A stretch of 64,000 nt of DNA from Taxillus chinensis (taxonomy: Eukaryota; Streptophyta; Magnoliopsida; Santalales; Loranthaceae): contig CM042092.1 of NCBI GenBank assembly GCA_023512835.1, positions 54,132,400 to 54,196,399 on the forward strand, read 5' to 3'. Position numbers and translations under genes: made by a program. Below the pieces are notes generated by a model that saw nothing but the letters and a program-made list of their open reading frames with translations, had not been told where the DNA came from and made no database searches. Shown here in pieces: positions 30,254 to 39,578 of the stretch; position 1 is the first letter of the stretch, and every line of letters begins with the position of its first letter.

Positions 30254-31615
30254 ACGATACGCTACTTAGGAAATCGGACCCGTTCCCGGCACCAACTCAA
30301 TGGTGAACTCCACACTCCTCCGCGGAGGTAAACTCCTCAACTGGTCAGGGAAGACATCCTGAAATTGGTCCACAACAGCGGGCCACACCCTCTTTTCCAC
30401 CTTACCCTCCTCAGTAAAGGTCAGGGCTGCCAACCTGTGGGTAATGGCACCCCACTGGTCCAACATTGGCCCGGCTCGACTCGCCTCATAGTCCCACTCC
30501 CCCTGCAGGGTGCAAGAGGTCCCTGCAGGTGTCACGAAGGATACACGCCGCCAATAACAATCTATCTTGGCCTGGAAAGCCATAAGCCAATCCATACCCA
30601 AGATCAGGTCAAACGTCCTCAAAGGCATTACATGCAAGTCAAAACTCAGCTCCACATCACCCATGGTTAACACACAACCACGGCAAACATGTCGCACCTC
30701 AATCATGCCTCCCACTGGAGACTCTACAACTAAGGGCCTCTCCGCCTCAACACACGTTAACCCCAAGTCCTCAACTATAAGCTCAGCAATAAAAGAACGC
30801 GATGCACCCGTATCGAAAAGAACATAAGCAAGCATACGGGAGATCAAAGGAGTACCTCTAACCACCGATGGTCCTGCTCCCTCCTCTGCTGGCAAAGGTG
30901 GTAGCTCAGCCTCCTCCTGGGGTGTCGCATTCAGTGCAAACACCCTCCCTTGGCCCGTGCCACTAGTCGGCTCACTCACTGGGCGGCTTCCGCCCTGACT
31001 GCCTCTAGCATCAGCCTGCTGCCGCTCTGGCCTCCCCTGAGGTCGGGTCTGACTGGATCCGCCCTGGCCGGCTCGCCACTGACGAGCTGGTCTCTCAGCT
31101 GGTGCACGGAAGCTAGCATCACTCCTCACGCTGGATGCCACGCCCCCTGTTCCCCTGTTGCCACTCCTACAAACACGGCGCAAATGGCCCTCTCGTCCAT
31201 AGTTGTTACATCGCCAGTCCTTCTTGGGGCACTCCCCCTTGAAGTGACCCTGCTCTCCACAGCAGTGGCAACTGCTAGGTAGACTCCCAGATGGACCACC
31301 CTGTCTTCCACCGCCAAAGGTGAACCTCCCAGGGTTCACAAATGTCTGACCCCGACTGCGAAAAGAACTGCTATCCCTCTCCTCTGTCTTGAGCCTCTTG
31401 GACCCTGCATCTTGATCAGGCCCGCTCTGCAACTGGCGACCCTGATGGGCCTGCCTCCCATCATCCAGCTCTCTCTCGGCGATACGGGTCGTCTCCACAA
31501 CCTCAGCATAGGTCCTCAAGCGTAGAATTGCCACCCCTGCGCCAAGGGCTGGCCTAAGGCCCAAAGTGAACTTGTGGGCCTTCAGGTCCTCCCCTTGCCA
31601 CGGTCTCAGGAGCAA
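30254..31615 (-). pseudogene. gag-pol: Gag C-terminus and protease of F
   Basis: The open frame covers the rear of gag, with CHCCGEQGHFKGECPK, a CCHC knuckle, followed by CNNYGREGHLRRVC, a second knuckle that has lost one Cys (Tyr). A basic Gly/Arg/Gln-rich stretch follows. The aspartic protease shows VLFDTGASRSFIA with D-T-G and ILGMDWLMAFQAKIDC. The frame ends at a stop 12 bp before the conserved MGPAELREL start of RT. Protease would cleave the Gag-Pol polyprotein in the particle. Confidence 0.92.
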
Positions 31616-32230
31616 ACCTACTCAAGCTCCGGAACTCCCGCTCATACTCAGGTACCGTCCTGGATCCCTGCTTAAGCCGCCGAATTCCTCCCTCCTCTTC
31701 GCCATCTCACCGATTCCTGGGAAGAACTCATCATGGAAGAGTTGCAAGAACTCCTCCCAAAGCATGAGTTCGACCGCACGGCTCCCCGCGACACTCGTCC
31801 ACCACTCCAAAGCATCCCCCTCCAGTGCCGAATTGCGGTCGCACCTTATCCTCTTCCCGGGGCAGGAGAAAGGAGAACACATGCTCGATCCGCCTCAACC
31901 ACTGCTCAGCTACCACAGGATCACCTTCCCCCTTAAATCGCGGAGGCTGTTCCTTTCGGAACCGTGTCACCACGTCATCCTCTACACGAGTTGGTACACC
32001 ACCCAGCGAACTCTCACGCTCACGAGGCAGCTCTCTTACTGGTGGTGGTGGTGGTGGCACCACCGCCGTGCCGCCATCTCACGGCGCACCTCCTCCCGAA
32101 CGTCCCGCCGGAGTCCCTCCCGTAGCTCTCGTACCTCCAGCCGGATGCCTTCTTGTAGCCGTGTGCCCGAACAATGCATGCCCTCCAACGGACGGTCCCG
32201 CACCCGGACCCTCATGGGCAGATGACTCAT
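31616..32230 (-). pseudogene. gag: Gag N-terminal part of F
   Basis: The probable start is the ATG at 32230-32228 (MSHLPMRVR). Charged helical residues RLEVRELREGLRRDVREEVR come first. A frameshift in a GGT/CCA repeat near 32050 leads to PPPPPVRELPRE and FRKEQPPRFKGEGDPVVAEQ. A second frameshift near 31880 leads to SALEGDALEWWTSVAG and ELMLWEEFLQLFHDEFFP, which is the Retrotrans_gag capsid motif. A third frameshift at about 31640 links to the next segment. Confidence 0.85.
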
Positions 32231-32681
32231 CGGCCCATCGCCCCGGACGCACGTGTCACTCTCCTCGGCGGCATTCTTACTACACGAAGTAAGAAGCACA
32301 AACGTCAAGACAAATTTATAATCTATCGCGTCACTACCTCTACCCCACTGATCAATTCCACTATCACATGACATTACACACATACATCGTATCAATCACA
32401 TTTCACGATTCGACGCATTGCCAAACAAATCAGAGTTGCACATTTCACTTAATCATTTTATCTTATCCACAGTTCAGCACACATTCACAGCAAATGCAAC
32501 TAGTGCCCTAATGCCAATGCATGCAAATCCTACCACAAGACTGGACTACCCTAAGTACACCTTGGAGGCTCAAAGAGGACCATGTTGATCAGGCATGTCC
32601 CTCCAGGCTCCTCCAAAGGACTTAGGATAACCAGGTCTGCCCACTACCCTAGGCCAACTAGACCATGCTCTGATACCATAT
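32231..32681 (-). other. 5' leader and primer-binding site of F
   Basis: Non-coding leader of about 450 bp. The PBS is at 32667-32678 (TGGTATCAGAGC on the minus strand), complementary to initiator methionine tRNA and three bases from the LTR. Confidence 0.9.
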
Positions 32682-33819
32682 TGTCACGCCCCGGATTTCC
32701 AACCCGAGGAAACCGGTACGTGACTCCCCTTATACCCACACGGAGGGCAAAGGGGTTAGGGTGCAAACCCCGAATATAACATTTTAAACATCCACAACAC
32801 ATTCAAGAAAGTAATGTTCATAAAAGCAATCCAAACCAGTTTATTACAACAAAATCCTTTCCAATCCCATCCCCACTAGGGTTACATCAATTCCCATAAA
32901 AAGAATAACATAAATGGAAGAGAGTAAAATAAATAAGGCCTTCCACCTTGCTGTGTCCACCTAACGCCTGTAAGTCCCTGGAAAACAAGCAAACACAGTA
33001 GGAGGGGTGAGTAACCACAGCTCAGTAGGGATCAAGTCTCCCCAACCCTTCCCATGCTCCTAATGGCTACATGCATGTGCACAGGTGTAGTGACGTGACA
33101 GTATTAGGAAAAAGAAAATAAAACATTCCACACAAGTGGGCGTAACCCCAGCCCCAGCCACACTGGCTAACAAACCACACCTCAAGCAAGTTATTTAACC
33201 GCCTCTTCAGGCCACTGATTTAACCGCCTCTCAGGCAAAGTAGTTTAACCGCCTCTTCAGGCCACTGGTTTAACCGCCTCTCAGGCAAAGTAGTTTAACC
33301 GCCTCTTCAGGCCAGATAGCACAGTCATGCACACAACACACACCATAGTCACTCAAGCATAAAACCAAACACTTGGTGTGCACCCGTTCACAAGTGCACA
33401 ATCCTAGCCATTCAGGCAATAGAACAAACACCCAGCATGCATACATTCACCAAATCACAAGTCTAGCCACACAGGCATATTACCAAACATGTCATAGGCA
33501 TTTACACACAACTATATTCACACAGGCATTTCATCGAACATATAGCATGCAACAACAGAATCACACCAAATTGCCAGTGAAGGCCAACATCCATATAGGA
33601 GATCACACCTATATGGATTATATATATATATAAACAGATATAATCCATAATCTGCCCTAGAACCCTAGGACAGAGGAGGATTTAGGAAGAACAGAACCCC
33701 TACCTCAAGTAAGACGCAACAACACAGCAATAGTCTGATCCCACGCCGAACGCCGTCCACCCACGAGACTCTGACCACCCACGCAAGACGCCCGGCAACA
33801 ACCAGGAGCTCTCTTCCCC

Positions 33820-33865
<46 letters not shown>

Positions 33866-34559
33866 GACGGCTGGTGGAGCAACAAACCCTAAACCAAAAA
33901 CAGAGGGGCTTCTCCTCCTTATATAGACAACACAACATCAAAACGACGTAGTTTTGATTAAGTGAATCCCAACATCAAAACGACGTAGTTTTGATGGAAC
34001 AAGCTATGACCTTCCCACATCCACACACACCAAAATATTCACAATTCCAACATGGTCCTTTGGGAAAAGATGATTAGAATGACAAAACCAAGGTAACCAT
34101 GCAAAAACATGCCTGCACGCCAATTTGAACACCAATTCCCCAATTGGCGTGCAGCTCCAAATGCACTCAAACTTCACCCCAAGCCTCCTTGCATCTTGTA
34201 GAGGTCTGAAAAGCAAAAATATGCTTGCACGTGAAATGGGTGAATTCACGTGCAGCTCCAAATGCTCTGAAATTTCTGTGGTAGGTAGAGGACCTCATTC
34301 TAAGAAACTTTTGTTTTTGCACGCCAATTGTTTGAGGCCATCTACCCCATCAAAAGTGAGCTCCAAGATTAGCCAAAACAGCTTAAAACCGCCTGTATAC
34401 GCATAGCATCTTCCTAGGGCATAAATGCACGTTACCACTTGTCACATGCACCTCCCAAAAGTCCCCTCTTGGGCTCATCTCTTACCTCAAACTTGTGCAC
34501 CAACATCCAAGGTGTTTATGGTTAACTTCTTACACACGGGTTACACACGGGTCATTACA
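32682..34559 (-). mobile_element. 5' LTR of F
   Basis: 1878 bp, TGTCACGCCCCGG...CGGGTCATTACA on the plus strand, with both termini canonical. It is nearly identical to 22734-24596. The CT microsatellite (about 33829-33863) and the adjacent C run are longer here. Confidence 0.95.
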
Positions 34560-34564
34560 AAGAG

Positions 34565-34621
34565 AGAGAAAGATTTTTCAAAGAGCCTATTCACCCCCCT
34601 CTAGTCTCTCCGGGACCAACA
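34565..34621 (+). mobile_element. 3' LTR of B, right end
   Basis: The last 57 bp of the B 3' LTR, ending CTCTCCGGGACCAACA, followed by the B target duplication CATAG (34622-34626). Confidence 0.95.
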
Positions 34622-34626
34622 CATAG

Positions 34627-34951
34627 CATACATCTCAGCCACATAGGCATATAATCAAACACATAACATGCATCTTAGCCACACGGGCATATAATCAAAC
34701 ACATAACATGCATCTGGATCAATAATCATTTTATCAAATATACCCCCCCCCCCAGAAACCCCAAGGTTTCCCACGTGATCCTACAGCAGAACGAAGCCTA
34801 ATGAACCATAGACATCCCAACGGCCTCTAAGGCCCACTGCCCCGCAACGAACCCCGTGAGTTCCCATACCCCAGACTCAACGTCAGAATCACACGAAACA
34901 TGCCATTGAAGGCCAACATCCATATAGGAAATCACACCTATATGGATTTAC

Positions 34952-34982
<31 letters not shown>

Positions 34983-35145
34983 CAACAATGACAATACTCT
35001 ACAAATCATCCACCACAGGGCCTAACCCCGGAATGGGTACTGAAGAGACCGAACCCCTACCTCTAGAAAATCCTCCTTGCTCCCACACTAGATGCCGCCC
35101 ACCCACGCAAGTCACCCCAACAGCTACGACTAGGAACTCTCCTTG

Positions 35146-35186
<41 letters not shown>

Positions 35187-35547
35187 GACGACTGCGGTGG
35201 CTAACAACTGAAACCCTAAAAACCTAAAACAAGGAGGGCTCCTCCTCTTTATATAGACACTTGAACATCAAAATGATGTAGTTTTGATTAAGTGAACCCC
35301 AACATCAAAACGATGTAGTTTTGATTAAACAGGCTACAAGCTTCCCGCATCCACACACGACATAATACCCAAAATTCAAACATGTCGGTTTGGGAAAAGA
35401 TTATAAGAGTAACAAAACCAAGGTGATGGTGTAAAAACATGGCTGCACGTGACAAAGGCCATTATCACGTGCAAGCTCCAAATGCCCTAAGATTTTGCCA
35501 CAAGACTTAGAATAACTTCTGGAAGGCTCCCATGCAAAAACCTCAAG
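34627..35547 (-). mobile_element. LTR of chromovirus G, second part, end deleted
   Basis: Continues 9792 after B. It contains a C run, a TA microsatellite (about 34950-34978), a CT microsatellite (35146-35184), a telo-box (35211-35224), a TATA (about 35250) and two palindromes (35267-35288, 35304-35325; each with one or two substitutions). Similarity to the F LTR ends near 35547, about 280 bp before the expected ...GGGTCATTACA. Copia-II gag sequence starts there, so this end was deleted. Confidence 0.8.
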
Positions 35548-35796
35548 CATGTCTAGGTGTGCTCTCATTCTCGCTTTCCATTTGGAGAAGCGCGCAGGTG
35601 TGCACATCAAAACTTAGGAGGATGAGCCAGGCAGGACGTCGTAGAAGTCTTCTTATTCTTTCTTGTTGCTACTGGTGCTTGGTTCTTCCTACTCCTAGTT
35701 TCTAGTCACTCCTTCTTCTGGAACACGACTGGGTTTAGGTTCCTCAATAGGAATTGGAGCTTGCTCGGGAGCTAGAGCTGCACTGCTGGAATCCAC
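35548..35796 (-). pseudogene. gag: Copia-II gag N-terminal fragment left of the D LTR
   Basis: On the minus strand it matches the gag start of C (62618 onward): DPSSAVLAPEQ..., then CTPARFSKWKARMRAHLDML. The ATG of C corresponds to GTG here (35794-35796), so the start codon is lost, and several stops are present. It ends at the junction with the G LTR after about 85 codons. Confidence 0.8.
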
Positions 35797-35833
35797 ATCG
35801 GCCATTTAGGGATCTCTACAGAATTGTAGAACT

Positions 35834-35845
35834 GCTCTGATACCA
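35834..35845 (-). other. Primer-binding site beside the D LTR
   Basis: TGGTATCAGAGC on the minus strand, two bases from the LTR end, complementary to initiator methionine tRNA. It shows that this LTR served as a 5' LTR for the gag fragment at 35548-35796. Confidence 0.88.
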
Positions 35846-35847
35846 AT

Positions 35848-37816
35848 TATAGGTCCCAAAGTGAGTCTAGAGGGGGGGTGAATAGACTCTCTTCGTCTGT
35901 GGAAGCTAGACTGTTAGCTGGTTTTGGATTTGTCTATGGATAACTACGTGGAAGTATTGATGAAGAAGACAACAGTAGTAATGTGAGTGAAATGTGAGTA
36001 ATTAACTATCAAACAAATCTGAGATGTAATAAATGCTCCTTTTATTCAGATCTCAGATGTGTAAGGAATGGTCTGTGATAGTTTGGATTGTGGAAGACAA
36101 CACTGAGATTAGACTCTATGATTGTGATGGATCTTGGATGAACAAGAGTGTTTGATGGATCGAAAGGTTTGATCATGACCTTGGTTCAACTCGGCACACA
36201 ACACTTGGAAGTTCTTTTTCTCCCTCTAAGTCTCTCTCTCTAGCATTGGAACTCCTCGTGAATTCTGCAAAAGATCTATATCTTAATGTGTGTAAGAATC
36301 TTTTTTTTTTCTTATATTTTGTGTATTCCACTCTTTCAGGGGAAGAGACTAACTCCACTTTTTGTTGTTAAGTGTGAGAGATATATATATTTTAAGTTTA
36401 GATTGTTGTGCACCTAGTTGTCCATCCGACAGACTGACTTCCCGCCACTGGATATGCGGGATGTCAGGGGATGGGTTGATCTGCTCTGATTTGCAGATCT
36501 GTTGCCCATGCTGCGCAGTTGCATGCCCATACTTATGCAGTCGATTTTGGCCGTTCATCCGTGAAAAGTAGTTAATTGCAATGAATGCAGCATTAATCGC
36601 ATTCCAATCGCTCGAGACGGCGCAAGCTTACTATGCAAACCCTAGCTGAAGATATCGCTAAGTGAATATGCTTAGGGTTTTAAGTATGCCTTGAAGGTGG
36701 GTGCCTCATAGGTTTGATGACTCGAAGGTTTCAGTTAGAGCCTGTTGAGGTTGCAGAAATTTACTTCAGGCTTTACAGTGTTGATATCTCCGAGTCGACG
36801 ACTCACATATCTTCGAGTCTCCGAGGCTAGAGTTCGAGTTAGATTAAGTCTGTTGTGTCACTCTATTAACTATAAGTCTGTGACTCTGTGAGTCTATGAC
36901 TCTACAAGTCTGTGACTATCCTAATGGCTCTTAGAGTGACTTCTTCAAAGTGCGCCTAATCTACCCGTTGTTACAGCTGCGAGTCTACGACCCTAGCTCT
37001 ACGGGTCTACGACCTTCAGGTTTCTCATCTTATTTTACTTGACTAAGAGGATCTTCGACTCTGCGAGTCTTCGACCTTGAAAACCTTCGACTCTAGGAGT
37101 CTTAGACTTTACATTTCTTCCTTAGCCTTTCGCATTTGCTCATGTACTGAGTTTCCGTATTCTATGAGTCTTCGACTCTACGGCTACGACCTTTTAGCTA
37201 TTACTTTCTGCCTTCATGATCTTCAAGCCTGTGATGTGTCTGACAAGTTCCTTAAATTACCTGTATCCTTTGAGTCTACGACTCTATGACTCTCGAGTTA
37301 CAGTTTCATTTTAGTTGGTCAGTCTTTTTGGCTTCGACTCTTCGATCTTCTACCTGCGAGTCTGCGAGTCCTATTTTCTTAACAGTGTTCTAAGGTTCCA
37401 CTCTACGACCCTCGAGTCTACGAGTTTACTTTCCGTTCTGTTAATTGACTTAGGCACTCTTAGGGACTCTACAATTCTACGAGCTTCAAGTCTTCGAGTT
37501 ATTTAAAGTTGGTTACTGTTCTTTAGAATTCTTTGACTCTATGAGTCTCTGAATTTATTTACGCTTGCAGTAACTCTCTCTTTTTTGCATCTCGACTCTA
37601 TGACCTTCGACCATGGATCTACAAGTTATAGCGTGTTCTGTCATATTTTTACTTTGAGTCTCCAGACCCTACGAGTCTACGAGCCTCTCGCCAATATGTC
37701 CTGTGATAGGTCTATTTCTACGAACTTCGACTCTTCGACCCTATGACCTTTGGATCTTCGAGTCTCCAGACTTACACTGTATTTTGGCAGTTTTATCAAA
37801 TCCTATATTTCCAACA
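35848..37816 (-). mobile_element. Copia-II LTR, 3' LTR of D and 5' LTR of the adjacent fragment
   Basis: 1969 bp. On the minus strand it starts TGTTGGAAATATAGG directly after a PPT (AGGGGGAGAT) and ends GGGACCTATA directly before a PBS. It is more than twice as long as the C LTR (805 bp). The extra length is mainly a region of degenerate GAGTCTACGACTC repeats at about 36700-37790. The TATAAATA of C is ATCAATA here, so promoter activity may be lost. Confidence 0.88.
36700..37790. repeat. Degenerate CpG-rich TCTACGACTC / CGAGTCTTCGAC array in D LTR
   Basis: Over about 1.1 kb the motifs CGAGTCTACGAC, GACTCTACGAG, CTTCGACTCT and close variants recur every 10-40 bp between unrelated spacers. Many have a central TACGA or TTCGA. 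The C LTR holds a short version near 61800-61990, and the A stub has it too. Confidence 0.75.
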
Positions 37817-38315
37817 ATCTCCCCCTATTTAATGTAAGCTGACAATGGGTGAAAAACATGAAGTCTAAGACTATGAGTTTGATGGGCAGTTTAAAGTTAA
37901 CAGATAAATCTCTTTGCATGATAAAAATTTGGGGAGATTAAAATTAAGAAAATGCACACTCCTCTCTCCTGTAGTCATAAAGCGTCGTAGCTACCTCCCT
38001 TCGAAGATAACTCCCCCTATGACCTTGCTCCCCCTGAGACACACTCCCCCTTTCTGGGGTGAGGAACAAGCACTAGAACACATGGGAGCAACACAAGAAA
38101 GTAGAGGATAGTAGGCGGCATAACAAAGAGATAAACAAGGAGTAAGTGAGAGAAAGAAAGTACACAGAAAGAGGAAATAAGAAGAGTAGTGTACAATTAA
38201 ATAGAGTGTAAGACAGTTACGGTTTAAAGTCAGAATATTTTACACTTTGGATAAACAGAAAAACAGTGGCTTGCTCGCACAGGAGTTGAGCAGTAGTCAG
38301 ATGTAACGAGGTGGC
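37817..38315 (-). other. 3' UTR and polypurine tracts of D
   Basis: The PPT AGGGGGAGAT (37817-37826, minus) abuts the LTR. Three further AGGGGGAG-type tracts lie at about 38011, 38030 and 38045. No coding frame between the ORF3 stop and the LTR. Confidence 0.8.
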
Positions 38316-38962
38316 TCAACTGCTCACACGATCTAATTCAGGCACAAGGGCAGGAAAGCCAGTGGTGGTTAGGATGCGAATATAGTGGCATACATAGAAA
38401 CCACAGCTATGAGCATCATCCTGAGCAGGAACGCCTTGTTTGACTCGAGTAATCTCCATCGGTTTTGAAAGAGGATAGCCACCACACCCATGCGAATATA
38501 CCTGCATGACACGCATGAGGGTGCGATTGAATTCACGGACTTGTTCCCACCGATGGAGTAGTAGAGTAGTAGGCTTGGAGTCAAAGATGACGTTCCTCTG
38601 GTTCTTGAAATCGATATCGAGAAGAAACAAGTGTTGGGATGTTGATAGGTAGGGGATGAACACATGGTTAACCTCATTCCATGGACGGAAGGAGTTCTCA
38701 TATCTGTGACCCTAAATAAACTCGATCATTGAGGCATTATCAATGAGCTAAGCCTGCATAATAGGCAAACAGAGCTCCACACGGGTATCTCGGCGGATAT
38801 GGAGAGGAAGCTTCTCCAGATAGGACTTTTGGGAAAAGATAAACTGTGTCATCTCAGTATTATCCATTTCTTCACCGTCGTGTAGTAAACGACATAGGTC
38901 AGGTCCAGTGAAGAATGCTTCGTAGCCACATGTCCGCGCGGTGGTGTCCCCAGCAACATATT
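38316..38962 (-). pseudogene. ORF3 C-terminal part of D: Ulp1-like protease domain
   Basis: Continues the ORF3 of 57293-59546 across J. The Ulp1/C48 signature is clear: HVFIPYLSTSQHLFLLDIDF with His, NVIFDSKPT with Asp 17 residues later, and VPAQDDAHSCGFYVCHYI with Gln and Cys 6 residues apart (Cys codon 38405-38403). These spacings equal those in B's ORF3 and in yeast Ulp1. Two TAG stops (38750-38748, 38714-38712) interrupt the N-terminal side; from 38711 to the stop at 38316-38318 it is open. The upstream part (GYEAFFTGPDLCRLLHDGEE, RRDTRVELCLPIM) corresponds to the region before the domain in B. Activity and substrate are unknown; SUMO-type peptidase is inferred from the family. Confidence 0.85.
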
Positions 38963-39543
38963 TGTCATCACTGGTTTTTGTCCGGGCCCTTTTTGGGGTG
39001 AGCTCAAACTAAACCAATGGTGAGAAATTTTAGAGTCGCCACCATCTGTTTTTGGGGTACAGTTGGATACCCTCTACTTTGAGTAGTCTTAAGTGTGTGG
39101 TCTGCGTTATCAGAGATGGGTTCGGGAGTTTGTTACGTGTAGGGAAGGATTAGCACCCCTACAGCGCCCTTTCGGTATCTAATTTAGGAGGAGGAGGTTT
39201 TATTTTATTTGTACTGCCATAGCTGGGTTAAGTTTCCTAAAAAGTCTATGATTTTTATTTAGCTAAGTTATTTACTAAAGTCATGGTTAAAATGGATTTA
39301 TCCTAAATTTCGAAAAAAAGGAATCCTAAAAATTTTTGGTATTTGTTTGAAGTGGAGAATGAGATCCTAGGGATTGGTTTTGGTTTTTGGTTTTGCTTTT
39401 GGAAATTGAAGTCCTAGACAAAATTTTTTCTTTGGTTTTTTAGAAAACATACATTTGTTTTTTTGTTTTTTTTGTATTTTGTAGAGAAAACGTTTTGTTT
39501 TGTTTTGCTTCATTTTTTTTGTTTTTTTGTTTTGTTTTTTTGT

Positions 39544-39578
<35 letters not shown>

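Larger units (their letters stand above)
22734..34559 (-). mobile_element. Chromovirus F (Ty3/gypsy, Tekay/Del-like), complete with both LTRs
   Basis: 11,826 bp including solo LTR H; about 9.2 kb without it. On the minus strand: 5' LTR 32682-34559, PBS, gag, protease, RT, RNase H, integrase with a C-terminal chromodomain-type region, PPT, 3' LTR 22734-24596. The TSD AAGAG is perfect (22729-22733 and 34560-34564). Gag carries two knuckle-like motifs. Pol has several frameshifts and is split by H. The integrase ending (LDRREKLLRGRAIPLVHVLW) suggests the Tekay/Del group, an inference from motif memory. Confidence 0.93.
9793..34621 (+). mobile_element. Copia-I element B, near-complete, with F nested in its 3' LTR
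   Basis: Order: 5' LTR 9793-11094, PBS, gag, pol (protease, integrase, RT, RNase H), 1.7-kb spacer, ORF3, PPT, 3' LTR (21490-22733 plus 34565-34621). The TSD CATAG is perfect (9788-9792 and 34622-34626). Without F and its duplicated 5 bp the element is about 13.0 kb, very large for copia. The LTRs are 1302 and about 1301 bp, begin TGTTGGATC and end GGGACCAACA. Pol and ORF3 carry stops and frameshifts, so B is not autonomous now. Large size, methionine-tRNA PBS and a third ORF fit the SIRE/Maximus lineage. Confidence 0.95.
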
